Assembly: GCF_023091745.1 (NCBI RefSeq) | Contig: NC_068920.1 | Span: forward strand, 2,170,001 to 2,234,000 | DNA length: 64,000 nt | Direction of reading: 5' to 3' | Source: Budorcas taxicolor | Taxonomy: Eukaryota > Chordata > Mammalia > Artiodactyla > Bovidae | Part shown: positions 22,852-34,941 of the stretch, piece after piece | Layout: each line of letters starts with the position of its first letter | Position numbering within the stretch: position 1 is the first letter of the stretch | The notes under the pieces: generated by a model | Told to the model about the DNA's origin: nothing | What the model saw: only the letters and a program-made list of their open reading frames with translations | Database searches by the model: none | Position numbers and translations under genes: made by a program

Positions 22852-24484
22852 ATGGATCTTGGGGTGCTTCTGAGTCTCCCCAGGGGAGTTAGGCCTCGTC
22901 TCGAGTGGGCGTATGCACGTGCGCTTTCCTCCCGAGCTGCAGCAGTAGTGTCACGCTTCCTGTCACGTGGATCAAGGGATCTGGGGCTTTCCCTCCAGGC
23001 TTTCCCTCGAGGCTTTCCCACGAGGCTTTCCCACAGGGCTGTGCCACGTGCCACCTTGGTGTGAGTCGATCCTCGGCGTGAAACACGAGCCGGAGAAGGG
23101 AAAAGAGGTTCCTCTGGAATGGACTGAGACATCTGGGGGACTCTTGGAATGGTGGCACGACCCTGGAGTTCCTCTCGCGGTTCCTGTTCAGAGGTCCTCC
23201 TCTTGAGATGCGACGGGCACGCCGGGAACTCTTTCCCGACGAAGCAGGGAAAGGATCCTTCATTTCGAGCTACCAGGCGTAAACGGGGCTCCTCTGGATG
23301 TGAGCGGGACCCTTGTGTTTCCTCTCGAGTGGAGACGGGTATTTCGGGGAACTTCTTGATTTGCACAAAGGGTTTGAAGGACCCTTTCGAAGTTCCAGAG
23401 TTGAGGTGTGATCAGCCTCGACACCCCTCAGCGGAAATGGGCCTCATCTCGCCTGGAGCAGAGAACCTCCTGGATGTGCTCGAGTTGGGGCAGGTCTTCT
23501 CGAGTTATAACGGGGACCTCAGTTACCCGCCCTGGTGGCCTCAGGAAAGAAAAGTCCCCATGCGAGAAGCTAGGGGCCCTCTCGGGATTACTCTCCCGTC
23601 CATGCCTGGGTCTAAGACCTTGTGTGGAGTCGGGGCCGGAACCTGAGGATTCCTCTCCAGTGTTGCCATGGATCTTTGGGTGCTTCTGAGTCTCCCCACG
23701 GCAGTCAGGCCTCGTCTCGAGTGGGGGCCTGCACGTGTGCTGTCCTCTGCTTGCTGCAGCAGTAGTGTCACGCTTCCTGTCACGTGGATCAAGGGATCTA
23801 GGTCTTTCCCTCCAGCCTTTCCCTAGAGGCTTTGCCACGAGGCTTTCCCACAGGGCTGTGCCACGTGCCACCTTGGTGTGAGTCGATCCTCGGCGTGAAA
23901 GACGAGCCGGAGAAGGGAAAAGAGGTTCCTCTGGAATGGACTGAGACATCTGGTGGATTCTTCGAATGGTGACACGACCCTGGAGTTCCTCTCGCCGTTC
24001 CTGTTGAGAGGGCCTCCACTTGAGATGCGACGGGAACGCCGGGAACTCTTTCCCGACGAAGCAGGGAAAGGATCCCTCATCTCGAGCTACGAGGCGGAAA
24101 CTGGGCTCCTCTGGATGTGGGCGGGACCATCGTGTTTCCTCTCGAGTGGAGACGGGAATGTCGGGGAACTTCTTGATTTGCACCAAGGGTGTGAAGGAAC
24201 CTTTCGAAGTTCCAGAGGTGAGGTGTGATCAGCCTCGAGACGCCTCAGCGGAAATGGGCCTCATCTCGCCTGGAGGGGAGAACCTCCTGGATTTTCTCGA
24301 GTTGCGGCAGGTCTTCTCGAGTTAAGACGGGGAACTCAGGGACCCGCTCTGGTGGCCTCAGGAAAGGCCAGTCCCCATGAGAGTTGCTAGGGGCTCTCTC
24401 GAGATTCCTCTCCCGTCCATGCCGGGGCATAAGACCTTGTGTGGAGTCGGGGCCGGAACCTGAGGATTCCTATCCAGTGTTGCC
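22852..24484 (+). repeat. U-V dimer, extra copy (monomers 29-30)
   Basis: Monomers start at 22852 (U) and 23668 (V). They repeat 21220-22851 at +1632, so the trimer period collapses to a dimer here, as expected if an unequal crossover removed a T unit or duplicated a U-V pair. The V copy has one extra base in tgtcctctgcttgctg near 23746 and is 817 bp long. Confidence 0.82.
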
Positions 24485-25286
24485 ATGGATCTTGGGGTGC
24501 TTCTGAGTCTCCCCAGGGGACTCAGGCCTTGTCTCGAGTGGGGGCATGCACGTGCGCTTTCCTCCCGAGCTGCAGCAGTAGTGTCACGCTTCCTGTCACG
24601 TTGATTAAGGGATCTGTGGCTTTCCCTCGAGGCTTTCCCTCGATGCTTTCCCACAGGGCTGTGACACTTGCCACCTTGGTGTGAGTCGAATCTCGGCGTG
24701 AAAGACGAGCCGGTGAAGGGCAAAGAGGTTCCTCTGGAATGGACTGAGACATCTGGGGGACTCTTGGAATGGTGGCACGACCCTGGAGTTCCTCTCACCG
24801 TTCCTGTTGAGAGGGCCTCATTCTGAGATGCGACGGGATAGCCGAGAACTCTTTCCCGATGAAGGAGGGAAAGGATCCCTCATCCCGAGCTACGAGGCGG
24901 AATCGAGGCTCCTCTGGATGTGGGCGGGCCCTTGTGTTTACTCTCGAGTGGAGACGGGTATGTCGGGGAACTTCTTGATTTGCACCAAGGGTGTGAAAGA
25001 CCCTTTCGAAGTTCCAGAGGTGAGGTCTGATCAGCCTCGAGACGCCTCAACGGAAATGGGCCTCATTTGGCCTGGAGGGGAGAACCTCCTGGATTTTCTC
25101 GAGTTGCGGCAGGTCTTCTCGAGTTACGACGGGGACCTCAGGGACCCGCTCTGGTGGCCTCAGGAAAGGCCAGTCCCCATGCTAGTTGCTAGGGGCCCAC
25201 TCGGGATTCCTCTCCCGTCCATGCTGGGGCCTAAGACCTTGTGTGGAGTCGGGGCCGGAACCTGAGGATTCCTCTCCAGTGTTGCC
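24485..25286 (+). repeat. Single 802-bp monomer (31) between blocks
   Basis: This monomer has three minisatellite copies, the last two being ctttccctcgatg and ctttcccacaggg. It carries several changes not seen in neighbours: gtgacacttgcc near 24661, ctcattctgagatgc near 24818, and gggcgggcccttgtgtttac near 24923. It separates the T-U-V block from the 1604-bp dimers. Confidence 0.78.
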
Positions 25287-26890
25287 ATGGATCTTGGGGT
25301 GCTTCTGAGTCTCCCCAGGGGAGTCAGGCCTCGTCTCGAGTGGGGGCATGCACGTGCGCTTTCCTCCCGAGCTGCAGCAGTAGTGTCACGCTTCCTGTCA
25401 CGTGGATCAAGGGATCTGTGGCTTTCCCTCGAGGCTTTCCCTCGAGTCTTTCCCACGAGGCTTTCCCACAGGGGTGTTCCCCGTGCCACCTTGGTGTGAG
25501 TCGATCCTCGGCGTGAAAGACGAGCCGGTGAAGGGAAAAGAGGTTCCTCTGGAATGGACTGAGACATCTGGGGGACTCTTGGAATGGTGGCACGACCCTG
25601 GAGTTCCTCTCGCCGTTCTTGTTGAGAGGGCCTTCTCTTGAGTTGCGACGGGAACGCCGGGAACTCTTTCCCGAAGAAGCAGGGAAAGGATCCCTCATTT
25701 CGAGCTACGAGTCGGAAACGGGGCTCCTCTGGATGTGGGCGGCACCCTCGTGTTTGCTCTCGAGTGGAGATCGGTATGTTGGGGAACTTCTTGATTTGCA
25801 CCAAGGGTTTGAAGTACCCTTTTCCAAGTTCTAGAGGTGAGCTGAGATCAGCATCGAGACGCCTCAGCGGAAATGGGCCTCATCTCGCCTGGAGGGGAGA
25901 AACTCCTGGATTTTCTCGAGTTGAGGCAGGTCTTCTCGAGTTACGACGGGGACCTCAGGGACCCGCTTTGGTGGCCTCAGGATAGTCCAGTCACCATGTG
26001 AGTTGCTAGGGGCCCTCTCGGGATTCCTCTCCCGTCCATGCCTGGGCCTAAGATCTTGTGTGGAGTCGGGGCTGGAACCTGAGGATTCCTCTCCAGTGTT
26101 GCCATGGAACTTGGGGTGCTTCTGAGTCGCCCCAGGGGAGTCAGGCCTCGTCTCGACTGAGGGCATGCACGTTTACTGTCCTCGCTTGCTGCAGCAGTAG
26201 TGTCACGCTTCCTGTCACGTGGATCAAGGGATCTGTGGCTTTCCCTCGAGGCTTTCCCACAGGGCTGTTCCACGTGCCACCTTGGTGTGAGTCGATCCTC
26301 GGAGTGAAAGACGGACGGTGAAGGGAAAAGAGGTTCCTCTGGAATGGACTGAGACATCTGGGGGACTCTTGGTAAGGTGCACGACCCTGGAGTTCCTCTC
26401 GCCATTCCTGTTGAGAGGGCCTCCTCTTGAGATGCGACGGGAACGCCAGGAATTCCTTCCCAAAGAAGCAGGGAAAGGTCCCTCACCTCGAGCTACGAGG
26501 CGGAAACGGGGCTCCTCTGGATGTGGGCGGGACCCTCGTGTTTCCTGTCGAGTGGAGACGGGTATGTCGGGGAACTTCTTGATTTGCACCAAGGGTGTGA
26601 AGGACCCTTTCGAAGTTCCAGAGGTGAGGTGTGATAGGCCTAGAGACGTCTCAGAAGAAATGGGCCTCATCTCGCCTGGAGGGGAGAACCTCCTGGATTT
26701 TCTCGAGTTGCGGAAGGTCTTCTCGAGTTACGACGGGGACCTCACGGACCCGCTCTGGTGGCCTCAGTATAGGCCAGTCCGCATGCGAGTTGCTAGGGGC
26801 CCTCTCGGGATTCCTCTCCCGTCCAGGCTGGGGCGTAAGACCTTGTGTGGAGTCGGGGCCGGAACCTGAGGATTCCTCTCCAGTGTTGCC
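25287..26890 (+). repeat. 1604-bp dimer, copy 1 (monomers 32-33)
   Basis: Monomers start at 25287 (817 bp, four minisatellite copies) and 26104 (787 bp, two copies). The second monomer is V-like (tgtcctcgcttgctgc) and has an EcoRI site at 26450. The dimer is followed directly by a second copy at +1604. Only a handful of differences is visible, for example ggggtgttcc at 25471 versus ggctgttcc at 27075. Confidence 0.87.
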
Positions 26891-28494
26891 ATGGATCTTG
26901 GGGTGCTTCTGAGTCTCCCCAGGGGACTCAGGCCTCGTCTCGAGTGGGGGCATGCACGTGCGCTTTCCTCCCGAGCTGCAGCAGTAGTGTCACGCTTCCT
27001 GTCACGTGGATCAAGGGATCTGTGGCTTTCCCTCGAGGCTTTCCCTCGAGTCTTTCCCACGAGGCTTTCCCACAGGGCTGTTCCCCGTGCCACCTTGGTG
27101 TGAGTCGATCCTCGGCGTGAAAGACGAGCCGGTGAAGGGAAAAGAGGTTCCTCTGGAATGGACTGAGACATCTGGGGGACTCTTGGAATGGTGGCACGAC
27201 CCTGGAGTTCCTCTCGCCGTTCTTGTTGAGAGGGCCTTCTCTTGAGTTGCGACGGGAACGCCGGGAACTCTTTCCCGAAGAAGCAGGGAAAGGATCCCTC
27301 ATTTCGAGCTACGAGTCGGAAACGGGGCTCCTCTGGATGTGGGCGGCACCCTCGTGTTTGCTCTCGAGTGGAGATCGGTATGTTGGGGAACTTCTTGATT
27401 TGCACCAAGGGTTTGAAGTACCCTTTTCCAAGTTCTAGAGGTGAGCTGAGATCAGCATCGAGACGCCTCAGCGGAAATGGGCCTCATCTCGCCTGGAGGG
27501 GAGAAACTCCTGGATTTTCTCGAGTTGAGGCAGGTCTTCTCGAGTTACGACGGGGACCTCAGGGACCCGCTTTGGTGGCCTCAGGATAGTCCAGTCACCA
27601 TGTGAGTTGCTAGGGGCCCTCTCGGGATTCCTCTCCCGTCCATGCCTGGGCCTAAGATCTTGTGTGGAGTCGGGGCTGGAACCTGAGGATTCCTCTCCAG
27701 TGTTGCCATGGAACTTGGGGTGCTTCTGAGTCGCCCCAGGGGAGTCAGGCCTCGTCTCGACTGAGGGCATGCACGTTTACTGTCCTCGCTTGCTGCAGCA
27801 GTAGTGTCACGCTTCCTGTCACGTGGATCAAGGGATCTGTGGCTTTCCCTCGAGGCTTTCCCACAGGGCTGTTCCACGTGCCACCTTGGTGTGAGTCGAT
27901 CCTCGGAGTGAAAGACGGACGGTGAAGGGAAAAGAGGTTCCTCTGGAATGGACTGAGACATCTGGGGGACTCTTGGTAAGGTGCACGACCCTGGAGTTCC
28001 TCTCGCCATTCCTGTTGAGAGGGCCTCCTCTTGAGATGCGACGGGAACGCCAGGAATTCCTTCCCAAAGAAGCAGGGAAAGGTCCCTCACCTCGAGCTAC
28101 GAGGCGGAAACGGGGCTCCTCTGGATGTGGGCGGGACCCTCGTGTTTCCTGTCGAGTGGAGACGGGTATGTCGGGGAACTTCTTGATTTGCACCAAGGGT
28201 GTGAAGGACCCTTTCGAAGTTCCAGAGGTGAGGTGTGATAGGCCTAGAGACGTCTCAGAAGAAATGGGCCTCATCTCGCCTGGAGGGGAGAACCTCCTGG
28301 ATTTTCTCGAGTTGCGGAAGGTCTTCTCGAGTTACGACGGGGACCTCACGGACCCGCTCTGGTGGCCTCAGTATAGGCCAGTCCGCATGCGAGTTGCTAG
28401 GGGCCCTCTCGGGATTCCTCTCCCGTCCAGGCTGGGGCGTAAGACCTTGTGTGGTGTCGGGGCCGGAACCTGAGGATTCTTCTCCAGTGTTGCC
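26891..28494 (+). repeat. 1604-bp dimer, copy 2 (monomers 34-35)
   Basis: Monomers start at 26891 and 27708. The copy is the same length as copy 1 and shares its rare features: the gtttgaagtacccttttcc segment, gagctgagatcagcatcg, the 2-copy minisatellite in the second monomer and an EcoRI site (28054). Differences from copy 1 include ggggactcagg instead of ggggagtcagg near 26931 and a gtgtggtgtcgg near 28451. Near-identity ends at about 28.5 kb, where the next monomer diverges. Confidence 0.87.
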
Positions 28495-31400
28495 ATGGAT
28501 CTTGGGGTGCTTCTGAGTCTCCCCAGGGGAGTCAGTCCTCGTCTCGAGTGGGGGCATGCACGTGCGCTTTCCTCCCGAGCTGCAGCAGTAGTGTCACGCT
28601 TCCTGTCACGTGGATCAAGGGATCTGTGGCTTTCCCTCGAGGCTTTCCCACAGGGCTGTTCCCCGTGCCACCTTGGTGTGAGTCGATCCTCGGCGTGAAA
28701 GACGAGCCGGTGAAGGGAAAAGAGGTTCCTCTGGAATGGACTGAGACATCTGGGGGACTCTTGGAATGGTGGCACGACCCTGGAGTTCCTCTCGCCATTC
28801 CTGTTGAGAGGGCCTCCTCTTGAGATGCGGCGGGAACGCCGGGAACTCTTGCCCGACGAAGCAGGTAAAGGATCCCTCATCTCGAGGTACGAGGCGGAAA
28901 CGGGGCTCCTCTGGATGAGGGCGGGACCCTCGTGTTTCCTCTCGAGTGCAGACGGGTATGTCAGGGAACTTCTTGATTTGCACCAAGGGTGTGAAGGACC
29001 CATTTCGAAGTTCCAGAGGTGAGGTGTGATCAGCATCGAGACGACGCTTCAGCGGAACAGGGCCTCATCTCGCCTGGAGGGGAGAACCTCCTGGATTTTC
29101 TCGAGTTGCGGCAGGTCTTCTCGAGGTACGACGGGGACCTCAGGGACCCGCTCTGGTGGCCTCAGGAAAGGCCAGTCCCCATGCGAGTTGCTAGGGGCCC
29201 TCTCGGGATTCCTCTCCCGTCCATGCCGGGGCCTAAGACCTTGAGTGGAGTCGGGGCCGGAACCTGAGGATTCCTCTCCAGTGTTGCCATGGATCTTGGG
29301 GTGCTTCTGAGTCTCCCCAGGGGAGTCAGGCCTCGTCTCGAGTGTGGGCATACACGTGCACTTTCCTCCCGAGCTGCAGCAGTAGTGTCACGCTTCCTGT
29401 CACGTGGATCAAGGGATCTGTGGCTTTCCCTCGAGGCTTTCCCTCGAGGCTTTCCCACGAGGCTTTCCCTCAGGGCTCTGCCACGTACCACCTTGGTGTG
29501 AGTTGATCCTTGGCGTGAAACACGAGCCGGTGAAGAGAAAAGAGGTTCCTCTGGAATGGACTGAGACATCTGGGGGACTCTTGGAATGGTGGCACGACCC
29601 TGGAGTTCCTCTCGCCGTTCCTGTTGAGAGGGCCTCCTCTTGAGATGCGACGGCAAGGCCGGGAACTCTTTCCCGACGAAGCAGGGAAAGGATTCCTCAT
29701 CTCGAGCTACGAGGCGGAAACGGGGCTCCTCTGGATGTGGGCGGCACCCTCGTGTTTCCTCTCGAGTGGAGACGGGTATGTCGGGAAACTTCTTGATTTG
29801 CACCAAGGGTGTGAAGTACCCTTTCGAAGTTCCAGAGGTGAGGTGTGATCAGCCTCGAAACGCCTCATAGGAAATGGGCCTCATCTCGCCTGGAGGGGAG
29901 AACCTCCTGGATTTTCTCGAGTTGCGGCAGGTCTTCTCGTGTTACGACGGGGACCTCAGGGACCCCCTCTGGTGGCCACAGGAAAGGCCAGTACCCATGC
30001 GAGTTGCTAGGGGCCATCTCGGGAATCCTGTGCCGTCCATGCCGGGGCCTAAGTCCTTGTGTGGAGTCGGGGCCGGAACCTGAGGTTTCCTCTCCAGTGT
30101 TACCATGCATCTTGGTTTGCTTCTGAGTCTCCCCAGGGGACTCAGGCCTCGTCTCGTGTGGGGGCATGCACGTGTGCTTTCCTCCCGAGCTGTAGAAGTT
30201 GTCTCACGCTTTCTGTCACGTGGATCAAGGGATCTGTGGCTTTCCCTCGAGGCTTTCCCTCGAGGCTTTCCCATGAGGCTTTCCCTCAGTGCTGTGCCAC
30301 GTGCCACCTTGGTGTGAGTCGATTCTCGGCGTGAAAGACGAGCCGGTGAAGGGAAAAGAGGTTCCTCTGGAATGGACTGAGACATCTGGGGGACTCTTGG
30401 AATGGTGGCACGACCCTGGAGTTCCTCTCGCCGTTCCTGTTGAGAGGGCCTCCTCTTGAGATGCGACGGAAAAGCCGAGAACTCTTTCCCGATGAAGCAG
30501 GGGAAGGATCCCTCATCTCGAGCTACGAGGCGGAAACGGGGCTCCTCTGGATGTGGGCGGGACCCTCGTGTTTCCTCTCGAGTGGAGACGGGTATGTCGG
30601 GGAACTTCTTGATTTGCACCAAGGGTGTGAAAGACCCTTTCGAAGTTCCTTAGGTGAGGTGTGATGAGACTCGAGACACCTCAGCGGAAATGGGCCTCAT
30701 CTCGCCTGGAGGGGAGAACCTCCTGGATGTGCTCGAGTTGGGGCAGGTCTTCCCGAGTTACGACAGGGACCTCAGGGACCCGCTCTGGTGGCCTCATGAT
30801 AGGCCAGTCCCCATCCGCGTTGCTACGGGCCCTCTCGGCATTCCTCTCCCGTCCATGCCGGGGCCTAAGATCTTGTGTGGAGTCGGGGCTGGAACCTGAG
30901 GATTCCTCTCCAGTGTTGCCATGGATCTTGGGGTGCTTCTGAGTCTCCCGAGGGGAGTCAGGCCTCGTCTCGAGTGGGGGCATGCACGTGCTCTTTCCTC
31001 CCGAGCTGCAGCAGTAGTGTCACGCTTCCTGTCACGTCCTTCAAGGGATCTGTGGCTTTCCCTCGAGGCTTACCCTCGAGGCTTTCCCACGAGTCTTTCC
31101 CACAGGGCTGTGCCACGTGACACCTTTGTGTGAGTCGATCGTCGGCATGAAAGACGAGCCGGTGTAGGGAAAAGAGGTTCCTCTGGAATGGACTGAGACA
31201 TCTGGGGGACTCTTGGAATGGTGGCACGACCCTGGAGTTCCTCTCGCCGTTCCTGTTGAGAGGTCCTCCTCTTGAGATGCGACGGGAACGCCGGGATCTC
31301 TTTCCCGACGAAGCAGGAACAGGATCCCTCATCTCGAGCTACGAGGCGGAAACGGGGCTCCTCTGGATGTGGGCGGGCCCTCGTGTTTCCTCTCGAGTGG

Positions 31401-31733
31401 AGACGGGTATGTCGGGGAACTTCTTGATTTGCACCAAGGGTGTGAGGACACTTTCGAAGTTCCAGAGGTGAGGTGTGATCAGCCTCGAGACGCCTCAGTG
31501 GAAATGGCCTCATCTCGCCTGGATGGGAGAACCTCCTGGATTTTCTCTAGTTGCGGCAGGTCTTCTCGAGTTACGATGGGGACCTGAGGGACCCGCTCTG
31601 GTGGCCTCAGGAAAGGCAAGTCCCCATGCGAGTTGCTAGAGGCCGTCTCGGGATTCCTCTCCCGTCCATGCCGGGGCCTAAGACCTTGTGTGGAGTCGGG
31701 CCCGGAACCTGAGGATTCCTCTCCAGTGTGGCC
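28495..31733 (+). repeat. Mixed monomers 36-39
   Basis: Monomers start at 28495 (794 bp), 29289 (816), 30105 (816) and 30921 (813). The first has a two-copy minisatellite plus small insertions at 29001 (gacccatttcg) and about 29040 (cgagacgacgcttc). The unit at 30105 carries a distinctive segment (tgtagaagttgtctcacgc) near 30190. The unit at 30921 has lost its second E-box (gtcacgtccttc near 31032). Confidence 0.76.
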
Positions 31734-34700
31734 ATGGATCTTGGGGTGTTTCTGAGTCTCCCCAGGGGAGTCAGGCCTCGTCTCGAGTGGGGGCATGCAC
31801 GTGTGCTGTCCTCGCCAGCTGCAGCAGTAGTGTAACGCTTCCTGTCACGTGGACCAAGGGATCTGTGGCTTTCCCTCGAGGCTTTCCCACCGGGCTGTGC
31901 CACGTGCCACCTTGGTGTGAGTCAATCCTCGGCGAGAAAGGAGAGCCGGTGAAGGGAAAAGAGTTTCCTATGGAATGGACTGAGACATCTGGGGGACTCT
32001 TGGAATGGTGGCACGACCCTGGAGTTCCTCTCGCCGTTCCTGTTGACAGGGCTTCCTCTTGAGATGCGACGGGAATGCCGGGAACTCTTTCCCGACGAAT
32101 CAGGGAAAGGATCCCTCATCTCGAGCTACGAGGCGGAAACGGGGCTCCTCTGGATGTGGGCGGGACCCTCGTGTTTCCTCTCGAGTGGAGACGTGTATGT
32201 CGGGGAACTTCTTGATTTGCACCAAGGGTGTGAAGGACCCTTTTGAATTTCCAGAGGTGAGGTGTGATCAGCCTCGAGACGCCTCAGTGGAAATGGGCCT
32301 CATCTCGCCTGGAGGGGAGAACCTCCTGGATTTTCTCGTGTTGTGGCAGGTCTTCTCGAGTTACGACGGGGACCTCAGGGACCCGCTCTTGTGGCCTCAG
32401 GAAAGGCCAGTCCCCATGCGAGTTGCTAGGTGCCATCTCAGGATTCCTCTCACGTCGATGCCGGTGCCTAAGACCTTGTGTGGAATCGGGGCCGGAACCT
32501 GAGGATTACTCTCCAGTGTTTCCATGGATCTTGGGGTGCTTCTGAGTCTCCCCAGGGGAGTCAGGCGACATCTCGAGTGGGGACATTCACGTGCGCTTTC
32601 CTCCCGAGCTGCAGCAGTAGTGTCACGCTTCCTGTCACGTGGATCAAGGGATCTGTGGCTTTCCCTCGAGGCTTTCCCTCAAGGCTTTCCCACGAGTGTT
32701 TCCCACAGGGCTGTGCCACGTGCCACCTTGGTGTGAGTCAATCATCGGCGTGAAAGGCGAGCCGGTGAAGGGAAAAGAGGTTCCTCTGGAATGGACTGAG
32801 ACATCTGGGGGACTCTTGGAATGGTGGCACGAACCTGGAGTTCCTCTCGCCGTTCCTGTTGAGAGGGCCTCCTCTTGAGATGCGACGGGAACGCCGGGAA
32901 CTCTTTCCCGACGAAGCAGGAACAGGATCCCTCATCTCGAGCTACGAGGCGGAAACGGGGCTCCTCTGGATGTGGGCGGGACCCTCGTGTTTCCTCTCGA
33001 GTGGAGACGGGTATGTCGGGGAACTTCGTGATTTGCACCAATGGTGTGAAGGACCCTTTCGAACTTCCAGCGGAGAGGTGTGATCAGCCTCGAGACGCCT
33101 CAGCGGAAATGGTCCTCATCTCGCCTGGAGGGGAGAACCCCTGGATTTTCTCGAGTTGCAGCAGGTCTTCTCGAGTTACGACGGGGACCTCAGGTACCCG
33201 CTCTGGTGGCCTCAGGAAAGGCCATTCCCAATGCGAGTTGCTTGGGGCCCTCTCGGGATTCCTATCCCGTCCATGCCGGGGCATAAGACCTTGTGTGGAG
33301 TCGGGGCCGGAACCTGAGGATTCCTCTCCAGTGTTGCCATGGATCTTGGGGTGCTTCTGAGTTTTCCCAGGCGAGTCAGGCCTCGTCTCGAGTGGGGGCA
33401 TGCACGTGCGCTTTCCTCCCGAGCTGCAGCAGTAGTGTCTCGCTTCCTGTCACGTGGATCAAGGCATCTGTGGCTTTCCCTCGAGGCTTTCCCTCGAGGC
33501 TTTCCCACGAGGCTTTCCCACAGGGCTGTGCCACGTGCCACCTTGGTGTGAGTCGATCCTCGACGTGAAATACGAGCCGGTGAAGGGAAAAGAGGTTCCT
33601 CTGGAATGGACTGAGACATCTGGGGGACTCTTGGAATGGTGGCAAGACCCTGGAGTTCCTCTCGCCGTTCCTGTTGAGAGGGCCACCTCTTGAGATGCGA
33701 CGGGAACGCCGGGAACTCTTTCCCGACGAAGCAGGGACAGGATCCCTCATCTCGAGCTACGAGGCGGAAACGGGGCTCCTCTGGATGTGGCCGGGCCCTC
33801 GTGATTACTCTCGAGTGGAGACGGGTATGTCGGGGAACTTCTTGATTTGCACCAAGTGTGTGAAGGACACTTTCGAAGTTCCAGAGGTGAGCTGTGATCA
33901 GCCTCGAGACGCCTCAGCGTAAATGGGCCTCATCTTGCCTGGATGGGAGAACCTCCTGGATTTTCTCGAGTTTTGGCAGGTGTTCTCGAGTTACGACGGG
34001 GACCTGAGGGACCCGCTCTGGTGGCCTCAGGAAAGGCAAGTCCCCATGCGAGGTGCTATGGGCCCTCTCGGGATTCCTCTCCCGTCCATGCCGGGGCCTA
34101 AGACCTTGTGTGGAGTCGGGGCCGGAACCTGAGGATTCCTCTCCAGTGTGGCCATGGATATTGGGGTGCTTCTGAGTTTCCTCAGGGGAGTCAGGCCTCG
34201 TCTCGAGTGGCGGCATGCACGTGTGCTGTCCTCGCATGCTGCAGCAGTAGTGTCACGCTTCATGTCACGTGGATCAAGGGATCTGTGGCTTTCCCTCGAG
34301 GCTTTCTCACAGGGCTGTTCCACGTACCACCTTGGTGTGAGTCGATCCTCGGCGTGAAAGACGGACGGTGAAGAGAAAAGAGGTTCCTCTGAAATGGACT
34401 GAGACATCTGGGGGACTCTTGGAATGGTGGCACGACCCTGCAGTTCCTCTTGCCATTCCTGTTGAGAGGGCCTCCTCTTGAGATGCGACGGGAACGCCGG
34501 GAACTCTTTCCCGAAGAAGCAGGGAAAGGATCCCTCATCTCGAGCTACGAGGCGGAAACAGGGCTCCTCTGGATGTGGTCGGACCCTCGTGATTCCTGTC
34601 GAGTGGAGACGGGTATGTCGGGGTACTTCTTAATTTGCTTCAAGGGTGTGAAAGTCCTTTTCGAAGTTCCAGAGGTGAGGTGTGATTAGGCTCGAGACGC

Positions 34701-34941
34701 CTCAGCGGAAATGGGCCTCATCTCGCCTGGAGGGGAGAACTTCCTGGATTTTCTCGAGTTGCAGCAGGTCTTCTCGAGTTACGACGGGGACCTAAGGGAC
34801 CCGCTCTGGTGACCTCAGGAAAGGCCAGTCCCCATGCGAGTTTCTAGGGTCCCTCTCGGGATTCCTCTCCCGTCGATGCTGGGGCCTAAGACCTTGTGTG
34901 GAGTCGGGGCCGGAACCTGAGGATTCCTCTCCAGTGTTGCC
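31734..34941 (+). repeat. Monomers 40-43, three-monomer spacing of V-like short units
   Basis: Monomers start at 31734 (790 bp), 32524 (815), 33339 (815) and 34154 (788). The first and last are both V-like (gtgtgctgtcctcgc), both follow cagtgtggccatgg and both have two minisatellite copies; they lie 2420 bp apart. Units at 30921 and 32524 share gaagcaggaacaggatcc, and the unit at 33339 has gggacaggatcc. This suggests a degraded trimer organisation. Confidence 0.73.

Noticed and set aside
25287..28494. Direct repeats as a CRISPR array or integron
   Set aside because: The repeats are about 800 bp with no spacers, lie within a uniform satellite and have no associated genes.
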